64,000 nucleotides of DNA from Actinomyces sp. Marseille-P3109 (GTDB lineage Bacteria; Actinomycetota; Actinomycetes; Actinomycetales; Actinomycetaceae), in the NCBI RefSeq assembly GCF_900323545.1, contig NZ_OOHN01000008.1, positions 2,788,938 to 2,852,937 of the forward strand, read 5' to 3'. The notes under the pieces are model-generated. The model was not told the origin of the DNA. It worked only from the letters and a program-made list of their open reading frames with translations, and did no database searches. Numbering within the stretch: the first letter of the stretch is position 1; each line of letters starts with the position of its first letter. Below, piece by piece: positions 6,467 through 15,006 of the stretch. The position numbers and the translations under genes are program-made.

Positions 6467-8128
6467 TCACCGCTTGGCGGCCCGGAAGCCGGCGGCCACC
6501 GCCTGTGTGTCGGTGGAGAAGCATGCCTCGGGCTTGGTCTCGCTGTAGGACTGGTTCCACGGGTGGTGGTAGATCTTGCTGCTCGCATTGCCCTTGATCG
6601 GGGCCCACGCGGGGCAGCTGTAGCCCCCGTTGTTGACGGTGATCCACCGACCGTTGCCGTCGAAGGCGTAGGTCCAGCCATCGATCGTTCTGGTGGTGCT
6701 GACCAGCATCGCGCCGCTTCCATCGACGTAGAAGGTGCCCTCGATCCACTTCATAGTGGCCATCGCGCCGCCACTGTTGAAGTAGTACCAGGTGCTGCCG
6801 ATCTGCTGCCAGCCGGTGGTCATTGCCCCGTTGCCGCCCAGGTAGTACCAGGTGCCGCCGATCTGCTGCCACCCGGTCGCCATGGTGCCGCCGGCGCCGA
6901 GGTAGTACCAGGTGCTGCCGATCTGCTGCCATCCGCTCGCCATGATGCCGCTGCCGTGGAAGTAGTACCAGGCGCCGCCGATCTGCTGCCAGCCGGTGAC
7001 CATGGCGCCGGTCCCGTCGACGTAGTACCAGTGGCCATCCGGCGAGATCCACTTCCCGGCAGCCATTGCGCCGGAGCCCTCGAGGTAGAACCACTGTCCG
7101 CCGTTGGAGACCCAGGTGCTTGAGCGCATGGCGCCAGTGGTGTCGAAGTAGTACCAGGAACCGTCGACCCGTGCCCAGCCGGTGGTCATCGCCCCGTTGC
7201 CGCCCAGGTAGTACCGGTGGCCGTCCGGTGAGATCCAGCCGGTGCTCATGACGCCGTCGTTATTGAAGTGGAACCAGGTGCCGTCGATCTGCTGCCAGCC
7301 GGTGGCCATGGCGCCGTCGGCGTTGGCGTAGTACCAGTGATCGCTCACCTGCTTCCAGGTGCTCGCGGTCATGGAGCCGTCGTTGTTGAAGTGGTACCAG
7401 CTCGCCCCGACCTTCACCAGGCCGATGGACTTGGCGCCGACTTCGTTGACATAGAACCATTTGTCGCCCAGGTGCAGCCACGTGCTGGTGGCGATGACAC
7501 CGGAACCCTGGACGTAGAAACTGACTCCGTCCTGGTCGATCCACCGGTTGGCCTGCATGACGCCGTCGTTGTCGAAGTAGTAGTCGGCGTTGTCGACGCT
7601 CCGTCTGCCCGTGAGGGCAGCGCCGTGGGCGTCGGCGTAGTACCGCTTGCCCTCCAGTTGCAGCCAGGTGCTGGTCTGCAGGGTGCCGTCGGCGCCGACG
7701 TAGTACTTGCGGCCTCCGTCGAGGACCCAGGTGCTGGTCTTCTTGACGCCGTTCTCGTAGTAGTACAGCTTGCCGTTCTCCTCCCGCCATTCCTTCTTGG
7801 GCTCGGCGGGCGGGTCGGAGGGCCTGTCCGAGGGGGTGGGATCTTCAGAGGGCGCGGCGCTCGGTGCCTCACTCGGTGAAGCAGCGGGCGCGGGAGAGTC
7901 GGAGGGCTGGGCGGAGGGTGCTTCGCTTGCCGCCACGGGTGCCGGGGGAGTGGCGGGAACGGCTGGTGAAGCCTCGGCCGGGGCGACCGGCGGGGCTGCT
8001 GGTTGCTTGGCGACGACGTCGCTTGCCGGGGGTGCGGTTGGCTCTTCGGCTAGAGCGGTGGGACTGGCGAGTCCCACGAGCGTCATCGCTGCGAGCGCGC
8101 CGACCATGGATCGACAGGAGCGCTTCAT
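6467..8128 (-). CDS. Secreted choline/glucan-binding-repeat protein with a C-terminal Cys/His 'sunset'-like domain
   Basis: 553 residues; ATG 5 bases after AAGGAGG. The signal peptide is nearly the same as its neighbour's (MTLVGLA then PTALA, cleavage near 28). A Pro/Ala/Ser/Glu stalk runs to about 115, followed by roughly 18 aromatic W-Y-Y/G-A-M-x-T-G-W repeats (about 110-480). The last about 55 residues differ: CPAWAPIKGNASSKIYHHP, then YSETKPEACFSTDTQAV and AAGFRAAKR. This matches the short extracellular module I know as the sunset domain, related in style to Ada/Excalibur Cys-His modules. It probably binds metal or nucleic acid, but that is not shown. Likely an adhesin or matrix protein; no hydrolase domain. 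Confidence 0.8.
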   Translation of the reverse strand: MKRSCRSMVGALAAMTLVGLASPTALAEEPTAPPASDVVAKQPAAPPVAPAEASPAVPATPPAPVAASEAPSAQPSDSPAPAASPSEAPSAAPSEDPTPSDRPSDPPAEPKKEWREENGKLYYYENGVKKTSTWVLDGGRKYYVGADGTLQTSTWLQLEGKRYYADAHGAALTGRRSVDNADYYFDNDGVMQANRWIDQDGVSFYVQGSGVIATSTWLHLGDKWFYVNEVGAKSIGLVKVGASWYHFNNDGSMTASTWKQVSDHWYYANADGAMATGWQQIDGTWFHFNNDGVMSTGWISPDGHRYYLGGNGAMTTGWARVDGSWYYFDTTGAMRSSTWVSNGGQWFYLEGSGAMAAGKWISPDGHWYYVDGTGAMVTGWQQIGGAWYYFHGSGIMASGWQQIGSTWYYLGAGGTMATGWQQIGGTWYYLGGNGAMTTGWQQIGSTWYYFNSGGAMATMKWIEGTFYVDGSGAMLVSTTRTIDGWTYAFDGNGRWITVNNGGYSCPAWAPIKGNASSKIYHHPWNQSYSETKPEACFSTDTQAVAAGFRAAKR

Positions 8129-8550
8129 AACTTCCTCCTTGAGGGCACGGTCCTCAATCGTGTGAACAGTGCATCCACCGATGTTTACCTGTGCACAGTC
8201 CTCGCCAAGTACATGCGTCGAGGTGGGTGCAGAGCAATTTTACTGTGCGACTACTTTGGTGGAAGGGGTTGAAGTTCCTAAAAAATGTTTCATTTCGGCC
8301 AACATATACTCGTCAGGTGAATTTTTCTGGCTCGCGGAATACCTGTCCTCTGCGAGATGCAAGAGCGAGTCGATGCTTTTGGTGGGTAACCCCACACTTT
8401 GATCTATCTAAGTGTTTCGAGTTCTATACGTAAATAACAATACGCCAACAACTTCGGGATGTGTGTCGAAATATATAGGGGAAGGAGTGGGGGAGATCTA
8501 GGATGTCGGAATCGATGAGGTTGTTGTTCCGAGACAGTCAGTGAGGACTT
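8129..8550. other. AT-rich intergenic region, left flank of a likely acquired segment
   Basis: 420 bases with base composition unlike the rest of the window. Many A/T runs occur around 8230-8480. No gene is supported. The left part carries the promoter of the minus-strand repeat-protein gene, and the right part that of the nuclease-like gene at 8551. The composition shift begins near 8200, which is a candidate left boundary of transferred DNA. Confidence 0.5.
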
Positions 8551-9630
8551 ATGTCATTCGAAGATGCATTGCTCAACATAGCGAATCGTGTGCAAGATTA
8601 TGCTGGTTCGCTTGAGACGGAAGAAGCTACCAAAAATGCCATCATCATGCCCTTCATTCAGAGTGTTCTAGGCTATGATGTCTTCAATCCGGATGAGGTG
8701 GTGCCTGAGTTTGTTGCCGATGTTGGCAGTCGTAAAGCAGAAAAAATTGACTATGCAATTAAGCGTGAAGAGTCTATACAGATTCTAGTCGAGGCCAAAA
8801 AGATTGGGGAACCCCTATCTCTTGAGCATGCCAGTCAGCTTGTTCGCTACTTTTCAGTTTCTAATGCGCGAATCGGCGTTCTGACTAATGGAAGATATTG
8901 GCAGTTCTACACTGATTTGGACAAGCCAAATATTATGGACTCCAGACCGTTCCTTCGTTTGGATCTTATGAATGTCGACACCTACATTCTTCCAGAGCTG
9001 AAAAAACTCACCAAGGCGACTTTCGATCTTGATTCGGTGTTGACGGCAGCCGAAGAACTCAAGTATGTGTCTTCTACGAAAACCGAGATTGCCCAAACTT
9101 TCAGTAATCCTGACGCTGATTTTGTTCAACTGTTTGCGCGCCGCGTGTATGATGGTGCGCTGACCGCGAAGATGCGAGACTTCTTCCAAGGGGTTGTGGA
9201 GAAGGCGTGTAGGCAGTTCCTTGCGGAGCAAGTTAATGAACGTCTGAAAAATGCTCTCGCCGAATCTACTTCTGTGTCAACAGAAAGTCAAAATGAGGTG
9301 TCTCGAGTAGATGTTGATGTCGAGGATAAAAAAGCTGGTATTGTAACTACCGAGGAGGAGAGACAGGCGTACATGATTGTCCGCGCAATTGTAGCTGTGG
9401 AGATTCCGTTGGAACGTATCGTCGATCGTGACACCAAGAGTTATTTTGGTGTTCTAGTTGACAACTCAAACCGCAAGCCTGTGTGTCGTTTTCATTTTAA
9501 TGGGAAGAGTAAGAAGTACCTTGGTCTGCTTGATGAACACAAGGCAGAGACTCGTCACGAAATTGAGCGACTGGAAGACATTTACCAGTATGCTGAACAG
9601 CTTCGCGAGGCCGCTCGTCGTTATCGGTGA
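8551..9630 (+). CDS. Orphan HsdR-N-type (PD-(D/E)xK) restriction endonuclease-like protein
   Basis: 359 residues; ATG preceded by GAGGAC. The N-terminal half is a type I restriction HsdR N-terminal nuclease fold. Asp67 (KIDYAI) and Glu81-x-Lys83 (VEAKK) give the D...ExK active site, followed by HASQLVRYFS and TNGRYWQFY, typical of this family. There is no helicase motor, and no HsdM or HsdS gene is adjacent. The C-terminal half (about 240-359) is unassigned. Such stand-alone proteins are widespread and are suspected defence nucleases, but their targets are unknown. The gene is strongly AT-rich with A/T-ending codons (27 G+C in the 60 bases at 8761-8820, counted by hand), a clear sign of horizontal transfer. 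Its 3' end overlaps the convergent gene. Confidence 0.8.
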   Translation: MSFEDALLNIANRVQDYAGSLETEEATKNAIIMPFIQSVLGYDVFNPDEVVPEFVADVGSRKAEKIDYAIKREESIQILVEAKKIGEPLSLEHASQLVRYFSVSNARIGVLTNGRYWQFYTDLDKPNIMDSRPFLRLDLMNVDTYILPELKKLTKATFDLDSVLTAAEELKYVSSTKTEIAQTFSNPDADFVQLFARRVYDGALTAKMRDFFQGVVEKACRQFLAEQVNERLKNALAESTSVSTESQNEVSRVDVDVEDKKAGIVTTEEERQAYMIVRAIVAVEIPLERIVDRDTKSYFGVLVDNSNRKPVCRFHFNGKSKKYLGLLDEHKAETRHEIERLEDIYQYAEQLREAARRYR

Positions 9631-10081
9631 GGTTAGCTGAGTAAGTGGAGGGCGAATGCTTACTGGTAGCGATGCTAGCTGCATCGGCTGCCGTCGGCGC
9701 CTGGGTCTGAATGGTCCAGGCGCCGATTGCGGTTTCCAAGCGGCGACGGCCCGGGATCACGGCAACAGGCTCTCGTTGACCATCCTTCATTGTTCCGACG
9801 ACGGTGAACCAGGTGGGCCTGCCGAGGCGATGGAGCAAGTCGGCTCCTTCGGGCTCCGCTGCCAGATGGTCCATGACGACGTCGAGTGCTGCTCTCCAAG
9901 TCTGCATCTCGATCCCTGTCTCAGCGTGCGCGCGTAGGAGATCCGCGACGAGCAGCATGATGTCGTCTCGGTCGGCGTCGTTCGTGGGGTGCCAGTGCTT
10001 GCCGACGGTGGCGGCGAGTCGATCGGCATGTTCGAGCACCGCCGTCTCGGCTTCGGTCGCGATGTCGCGTGGATAGATCAT
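9497..10081 (-). CDS. Hypothetical protein with a probably aberrant C-terminal tail
   Basis: 194 residues from ATG 10081, preceded by GAAGGAG with 6-base spacing. The first about 140 residues look like a compact soluble protein (MIYPRDIATEAETAV, then DRDDIMLLVADLLRAH, TWRAALDVVMDHLAA, RPTWFTVVGTMKDG) of no family I recognise. From about residue 145 the frame runs into the antisense of the AT-rich nuclease gene and overlaps it by 134 bases. The composition changes there and the tail (TSKHSPSTYSANLTDND onward) is low-quality. The original stop was probably lost when the AT-rich segment inserted. It lies 68 bases downstream of the HNH nuclease gene on the same strand, possibly as an operon. Confidence 0.55.
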   Translation of the reverse strand: MIYPRDIATEAETAVLEHADRLAATVGKHWHPTNDADRDDIMLLVADLLRAHAETGIEMQTWRAALDVVMDHLAAEPEGADLLHRLGRPTWFTVVGTMKDGQREPVAVIPGRRRLETAIGAWTIQTQAPTAADAASIATSKHSPSTYSANLTDNDERPREAVQHTGKCLPVAQFRDESLPCVHQADQGTSYSSH

Positions 10082-10149
10082 GATGGGCTCCTTCGAATAG
10101 TGAGGGCCCATTCTCTGGAACCGCGCGTAGCTTGTCGGAAGCTTTGAGC

Positions 10150-11094
10150 CTATCGGGTCATTTGAGCCTCTGCCCTGAGAAAGTCTTCGAAGTGCTCGGC
10201 AAGACGGTCGCCATCGGGATGCATTTGTTTGGAGGTCGGCACGTGCGTGAGGGAGTGGCCCTCGAATTTCAGCAATCCGGTTTGTAGGTGGGTAGTCTCG
10301 ATACTCTTTGCTCTTGTTGCCACGTGGATGCGGCGGTCGGCGTCGATGCCGAGGAGGTGACGGTCGTAGGCGGTGTGGTGGAGCCTGCACAGTGCCAAGC
10401 CGTTGCTGACCTCAGGGACGCCGGTTTCCTTGGAATCGGCGATGATGTGTGAGGCCTCAAGGAGCTGTGCGTGCGGAAGATCGCAGACTGCGCAGGAGAT
10501 CTTGTAGGCGCTGAGTACATGCTCCCGGAAGTCGTGCTGATGGATGCGCGCCTTTGTCCACCTGGAAACGTATTTCTTCTCGATCTGCCCAGAGTCCTTG
10601 TGGTCTGCGGTGGGCGGTGTCGTCTCGTCGATGGCGATCATGAACTCTCCGTTGCGGTTGTCGATGTCGACGATGTAGGCGGGGAATCGGGCGTAATAGA
10701 ATAGTGTTGAAGGGGTTGGTTTGACTCCCACGAGCCAAGCGAGTGGATAACGTCTCTGTGCGGCCACCTTCATAGCGTCATTCGCCCACTTCTTCGTCTC
10801 TGAGAACTTGTAGCGAAGTAGTCCGCTGTCGTCGATCCTGTCGGCGTATGGCGCTTCTTTTCCGGGGGTTGGGGCTGCGGTTTTGAATGTCAGTGCTGCA
10901 GCAAAGGGTTGTGGCTTCCAGATCCCTTGAGACTGATGGGTGAGGCGGAAGTGGTGACCGTGCCAGGAGAACCCGTCCATCAACTCCTTGTGAGTCAAGA
11001 GCTCATGGCCGCTCATCTGCTGCGCCTCGAACCACTGCATGGCGGCGAAATGTGCGTCGCGCTCCTCTTCGGGAGTAAAAATTTCCCTGTCCAT
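10150..11094 (-). CDS. HNH endonuclease, predicted restriction enzyme type
   Basis: 314 residues from the ATG at 11094, chosen over two upstream Mets because GAGGGA lies 8 bases before it. The N-terminal two thirds match the non-catalytic region of 'putative restriction endonuclease' HNH proteins: RLTHQSQGIWKP, a DGLLRYKFS-like segment (here DSGLLRYKFSE) and PAYIVDID. The C-terminal HNH domain has Cys-x2-Cys (CAVC), EASHI, NGLALCRLHH and AYDRH, so the catalytic His, Asn and His and the structural zinc Cys are all present. Expected role: a metal-dependent double-strand nuclease, possibly acting on modified or foreign DNA. It sits next to an HsdR-N-like nuclease, giving a small candidate defence cluster. 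No methyltransferase is visible. Confidence 0.8.
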   Translation of the reverse strand: MDREIFTPEEERDAHFAAMQWFEAQQMSGHELLTHKELMDGFSWHGHHFRLTHQSQGIWKPQPFAAALTFKTAAPTPGKEAPYADRIDDSGLLRYKFSETKKWANDAMKVAAQRRYPLAWLVGVKPTPSTLFYYARFPAYIVDIDNRNGEFMIAIDETTPPTADHKDSGQIEKKYVSRWTKARIHQHDFREHVLSAYKISCAVCDLPHAQLLEASHIIADSKETGVPEVSNGLALCRLHHTAYDRHLLGIDADRRIHVATRAKSIETTHLQTGLLKFEGHSLTHVPTSKQMHPDGDRLAEHFEDFLRAEAQMTR

Positions 11095-11306
11095 GGTGGC
11101 TTCCCTCATGAAATGAGCAGGTGAGAAATAGGGGGTGCCTGCCAACGGTGGCAGAGCGCTTCGGCAGAAGTATAGCGCGCTGAAACGATACTGAGTGTTC
11201 GGGGGTTCGCTCGGTAAGGGGTAGAGGCGGGAGTGTCCTCACTCGCTTCCACCCTTAGCTTTGATCGGCGTCGTCAGTTTTCGCAGTCAGGCGCCCTTTC
11301 TTCTCC

Positions 11307-11663
11307 TCACGCATTCGCTCGCTGCAGCCGGGCTATGCCGGCGGCCTGGGCGACCGTCGCCCAGGCCAGGGCGGTCCACGCCAGGTGACCGCGGGCCGTG
11401 CGCGAAGGGTGAGCACCCGAGCCGTCGAGCACCGCCCCCACGGCACGCAGCGGCTCGCGCAGCTCACGGTAGTGGAGACCACTGATGAGCGCCCGCCCGT
11501 CGTCAACTCGGTCCGGGTCCAGCAGGCACCGCAGGGTCGAGGACTTTCCGGCGCCATTCGGCCCCACGAATCCGGTGACGCGGCCCGGGCGCGCCTCCAG
11601 GTTCACGCCGTGAAGGACCTCCCGCGAGCCGTGCCGTCTGGCGAGATTCTCAATACTGACCAT
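11307..11663 (-). pseudogene. Truncated ABC transporter ATP-binding protein
   Basis: The frame opens with MVSIENLARRHG and a perfect Walker A (GPNGAGKSST) and continues to about residue 90 (GAHPSRTARGHL) as a normal ABC-2 export ATPase. It then passes into an unrelated Ala-rich tail and stops at 118 residues. The signature LSGGQ, Walker B and switch His are missing. This is a gene cut short by deletion or frameshift and should not work as an ATPase. It diverges from the two-component pair at 11794, which suggests that pair once controlled an ABC exporter. Confidence 0.75.
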
Positions 11664-11781
11664 GCGCCTGCTTCGGTTCGCCGGGTGGCCGCGCGCATCG
11701 GCCGCCGGGCCGACGCCGCGTCGCCGCCTCAGACCCGGGTCCGTCAGACCCTGGTTCGATGAACCGCCCGAGCCTCCTTTC

Positions 11782-11787
11782 TAGACT
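11782..11787 (+). promoter_or_regulatory. -10 box of a probable leaderless promoter for the sensor kinase
   Basis: TAGACT lies 6 bases before the GTG at 11794, with no Shine-Dalgarno. Same layout as at 185, 21742, 30097 and 31619. Confidence 0.45.
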
Positions 11788-11793
11788 GGCCGA

Positions 11794-12948
11794 GTGTCAG
11801 CTCCTGACGTCCCACCGCGCCACTCCCTGCTTGCACGCGCCATCACCGGGCTGACTGTGGTTGTCGTTGGCCTGGGTGTCCTCGTCGGCTTCTCCCCGGA
11901 TCCCTCCCGGCACGCCCAGCTGACGATGCTGCTCGTCATGGCTGCCCTCGTGGTCGTCTCCCTGTGGCTACGGCGGCGCGACCGCCGCGCCTACGAGCGC
12001 CGCCTGGCGCAGGAGACTGCCGCGCGCGCCGTCGCCGAGGACCGCCTTGTCATCGCCCGCGAGCTGCACGACGCCGTCTCCGGCAACCTTGGTGCCATCA
12101 CCGTGCGCTGCGCCGTGGCCCAGCGCCTCGAGACCAACCCCGACGGACTGCGCGGCGCGCTCAGCGACGTCGAGGCCGCCTCCCGCGAGGCCACCGACGC
12201 GCTGCGGCGCATGCTCGCCGTCCTGCGCGACGAGCACACGCCCCCGACACCCGGGGCAGTGACGGCGGTCTCGGCTGCTGCGGGAACCTCTGTGGTCGGC
12301 GCGGATGCAGCAGGCGCGCCGGTCGGTTCGGGACCCCAGCCGAGTGAGGAACCTACTGAGGGCCTCGCTGCCAGTCTCGCTGAGGTCGTCGACCGGGCTC
12401 GACGCTCCGGTGTCACGGTCGAGGTCGATGCCGACACTGGTGCAGGTGCAGAGACGGACACAGCCCCAGGTGCGGCCGACCCTGCCGAAACGACGGATGA
12501 AGGGGCTCGAGGCCTTTCCACCTTGACCGGCCTCTCCATCCCAGTGAGCCGGGCCGCCGTCCGGGTCGTCGCTGAGGCCTTGGCCAACACAGCCCGTCAC
12601 GCCGGCCCCACGCGCGTCCGCGTCGTCCTTCGGCGGGCGCCGGAGCAGCTGCGCATCGCCGTCGTCGACGACGGCCCGGCCCCCGGCTGGGTGCCCCACC
12701 CCGGGGCCGGGCAAGGACTGCGCGGACTCCATGAGCGCCTGGCCGCGCTCGGCGGGACCCTGACGGCAGGCCCCTGCACCGACGCCCCCGGCTTCGCCGT
12801 CGAAGCGGTCATGCCCGTTCCGGTCGCCGCTGCCGCCCGGGCCGCCGGCAGCACCGGGCGCCCCGATCGCAGCGCGGGACCAGGGCACCGACCCGTCAAC
12901 GAGCCACCGAGTACCGGACCCGGGAGCGGAAGGGCGACCCATGACTGA
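11794..12948 (+). CDS. Two-component sensor histidine kinase, NarL/HisKA_3 type
   Basis: 384 residues with a GTG start. Two membrane helices (about 14-33 and 42-59) face the envelope with almost no extracellular loop, typical of intramembrane-sensing kinases. The HisKA_3 dimerisation domain has its H-box at 88-100 (ARELHDAVSGNLG), phospho-acceptor His92. A variable Ala/Gly/Thr-rich insert (about 150-230) precedes the HATPase domain (EALANTARHAG N-box, VVDDGPAPG, GQGLRGLHERL). Its partner is the response regulator whose gene overlaps its last 8 bases. The broken ABC ATPase upstream hints that the ancestral target was an efflux pump for envelope-active peptides, as is common for this class. Confidence 0.88.
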   Translation: MSAPDVPPRHSLLARAITGLTVVVVGLGVLVGFSPDPSRHAQLTMLLVMAALVVVSLWLRRRDRRAYERRLAQETAARAVAEDRLVIARELHDAVSGNLGAITVRCAVAQRLETNPDGLRGALSDVEAASREATDALRRMLAVLRDEHTPPTPGAVTAVSAAAGTSVVGADAAGAPVGSGPQPSEEPTEGLAASLAEVVDRARRSGVTVEVDADTGAGAETDTAPGAADPAETTDEGARGLSTLTGLSIPVSRAAVRVVAEALANTARHAGPTRVRVVLRRAPEQLRIAVVDDGPAPGWVPHPGAGQGLRGLHERLAALGGTLTAGPCTDAPGFAVEAVMPVPVAAAARAAGSTGRPDRSAGPGHRPVNEPPSTGPGSGRATHD

Positions 12949-13663
12949 TCCCACCGGCGCGCCGACCGGCAGGACCGACGGGGCTCCCGGCGCCCCCATC
13001 CGGGTGCTGATCGCCGAGGACCAGGCCCTCCTGCGCACCACACTGGCCGCCCTCCTTCAGCCCGAGCCCGGCATGAGCGTCGTCGGCCTGGCCGAGGACG
13101 GCGCCCGCGCGGTCGCCCTGGCCGCCGAGCTGCGCCCCGACGTCGTCCTCATGGACATCCAGATGCCGGGCCTCACCGGCATCGAGGCCACCAGTCGAAT
13201 CTGCGCCGATCCGGCGCTCGCCGCCACGCGCGTCCTCATCCTCACCATGTTCGAGGTCGACGACTACGTTCTGGGCGCCCTGCGCGCCGGCGCCTGCGGC
13301 TTCCTGCTCAAGGACACCGATCCGCAGTCCCTCGTCGATGCCGTGCGCACCGTCCACGAGGGCCAGTCGCTGCTCAGCCCTCAGGTGCTGGCACGACTCG
13401 TGGCCCGTATGCCGCGCGCGGTGGCGGCCGGAGCCCCCGGCATCGCCCGGGCCGACGACGTCGAGGCCCTCACGCCCCGCCAGCGCGAGGTGCTCCTGCT
13501 CATCGCCCGGGGCCTGTCCAACAGCGAGATCGAGGTCGAGCTCGGCATCACCCGGGCCACCTGCCGCAGCCACATCACCGCGCTCCTGGCCCGCCTCGGT
13601 GCCCGGGACCGCGCCCAGCTCGTCATCGCCGCCTACGAGTCCGGCCTCGTCGACCCCCACTGA
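12941..13663 (+). CDS. Response regulator, NarL/FixJ family
   Basis: 240 residues. The ATG at 12941 overlaps the kinase gene by 8 bases, so translation is coupled. A receiver domain occupies about 20-135 with acidic pocket Glu26/Asp27 and phospho-acceptor Asp72 (VVLMDIQMPG), Thr in LTMFE, and Lys in FLLKDT. The C-terminal LuxR-type helix-turn-helix is about 170-232 (LTPRQREVLLLIARGLSN, EIEVELGITRATCRSHI). It should bind DNA as a dimer after phosphorylation by the adjacent kinase. Targets cannot be read here; no long downstream operon remains, since a hairpin follows directly. Confidence 0.9.
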   Translation: MTDPTGAPTGRTDGAPGAPIRVLIAEDQALLRTTLAALLQPEPGMSVVGLAEDGARAVALAAELRPDVVLMDIQMPGLTGIEATSRICADPALAATRVLILTMFEVDDYVLGALRAGACGFLLKDTDPQSLVDAVRTVHEGQSLLSPQVLARLVARMPRAVAAGAPGIARADDVEALTPRQREVLLLIARGLSNSEIEVELGITRATCRSHITALLARLGARDRAQLVIAAYESGLVDPH

Positions 13664-13684
13664 GGTCCACTGGAGCGATCTGGC

Positions 13685-13756
13685 TCGAGTTCGTACCTTA
13701 AGGTTCGAGGTCGTACCCTCTACCCCTCGAACTCGAGCCTTAAGGTACGAACTCGA
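13685..13756. terminator. 25-bp inverted repeat, bidirectional terminator between convergent genes
   Basis: Arms 13685-13709 and 13732-13756 match except for one base, around a 22-base spacer. It lies just after the response regulator stop and before the convergent glycosyltransferase stop. Each arm also contains the partial palindrome CCTTAAGG, so a regulator site cannot be excluded. Confidence 0.6.
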
Positions 13757-13856
13757 TGGCGGCAGTACAGTGCCCTCGGGGACGACGCCGGCACATCGAC
13801 TCCAAGGGCACGGCTATCCGAGGAGCACCCCGCTGGGAGATCCCGGCCGGTCGATC

Positions 13857-15005
13857 TCATCCCCGCTCTGTGAAGACCAGCCGGCGCTGCGCCACATAGC
13901 TGGCCACGTAGATGGCCCCGTCACCGAGGACCTTGGCGATCCCCAGTGGGATCCCGATCGCGGTGAGCGCCTTGAGCGCGACGTAGCTGGCCGCCATCAG
14001 ACTCACCGCCAGGATCACGTAGCGCACCGCCGTGCGCACCACGGTGCCGCGGCGGGCCTTGAAGATGCGGCGGTTCATGAAGAAGTTCGCGGTCCCGGAG
14101 ATCAGCCGCGCCCCCACGACCGCCGCCAGCAGGTTGCCGGTCATCGCGAAGATGACCATGACGCCCAGCCAGTCGATCCCGAAGCTCGCCAGCGACGCCC
14201 CCGTGAACCGCAGCAGCGGGGCGTAGATCCGCGCCGAGTCCTGCAACGGCCGGAAGTGGGAGGAGGTGTTGCCCGGCTCGTAGACCGTGGCGATCTCCAC
14301 CTGCTCCACCACCAGCCCCAGCTCGTGGGCGCGCAGCAGGGCGGAGAGCTCGTACTCGTAGCGGTCGCCGGGCACGCTCTGCAACCAGGTCAGGTGCCCT
14401 GCGGGATAGCCGCGCAGGCCCGTCTGGGTGTCGCCCAGCTTCCAGCCGGTCGCGCCGCGGAACAGCAGGGCGGTCACGTCGTTGCCGATCCGGCTGCGCA
14501 GCGGCACCGGCCCGGTGAACCGCCGCACCCCCAGGGTCATGTGCCCGGTCTCGCGCACCCTCGCGGCCACGGCCTCGATGTCCGACGGCGTGTGCTGCCC
14601 GTCGGCGTCGGCGCACACCACATCCGCATCGGGCCAGGTGTCGGCCGCGTGAGCCAGACCCGTGCGCAGCGCCTGACCCTTGCCCTGGTTGACCGGGTAG
14701 CTGACCACCTGGGCTCCGCGGGCACGGGCGGCGGCGAAGAACGGTGCGTACCGCGGCCCCGAGCCGTCGTCGACGACGAGTACCGCGCAGTCCCGGCGCG
14801 CCCCGCGCAGCTGGGCCACGAGCGCGGCCAGGCGCTCATCGGGCTTGTAGGCCGGGATGAGGACCACCAGCGTCACTGCCGTCAGAGGTCGGGGAGCGGT
14901 GGTGGCGCGCAGTGCCACCCGATTGACGGCGGTCCGGTTCGCCGGGACGATGACCCGCGGCAGCACCCGCGGCGAGGTCTGAAGGGCTGTGTCGGTGCCG
15001 CTCAT
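13857..15005 (-). CDS. Bifunctional GT2 glycosyltransferase / GtrA-like membrane protein
   Basis: 382 residues. About 45-250 is a GT-A fold family 2 domain: VVLIPAYKPDERL, VLVVDDGSG, the DADGQH motif for nucleotide-sugar/metal, then GDTQTGLRGYP and DRYEYEL. About 265-380 is a GtrA-like domain with four membrane helices (FGIDWLGVMVIFAMTG, FFMNRRIF and SYVAQRRLVFTERG mark it). The fusion resembles dolichol-phosphate-sugar synthases with a GtrA flippase-like module, which charge a polyprenyl lipid with a sugar and present it outside. Likely role: glycosylation of a cell-wall polymer or surface protein. The gene starts 1 base after the stop of the upstream phosphodiester-glycosidase gene, so they form an operon. 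Confidence 0.85.
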   Translation of the reverse strand: MSGTDTALQTSPRVLPRVIVPANRTAVNRVALRATTAPRPLTAVTLVVLIPAYKPDERLAALVAQLRGARRDCAVLVVDDGSGPRYAPFFAAARARGAQVVSYPVNQGKGQALRTGLAHAADTWPDADVVCADADGQHTPSDIEAVAARVRETGHMTLGVRRFTGPVPLRSRIGNDVTALLFRGATGWKLGDTQTGLRGYPAGHLTWLQSVPGDRYEYELSALLRAHELGLVVEQVEIATVYEPGNTSSHFRPLQDSARIYAPLLRFTGASLASFGIDWLGVMVIFAMTGNLLAAVVGARLISGTANFFMNRRIFKARRGTVVRTAVRYVILAVSLMAASYVALKALTAIGIPLGIAKVLGDGAIYVASYVAQRRLVFTERG

Positions 15006-15006
15006 C

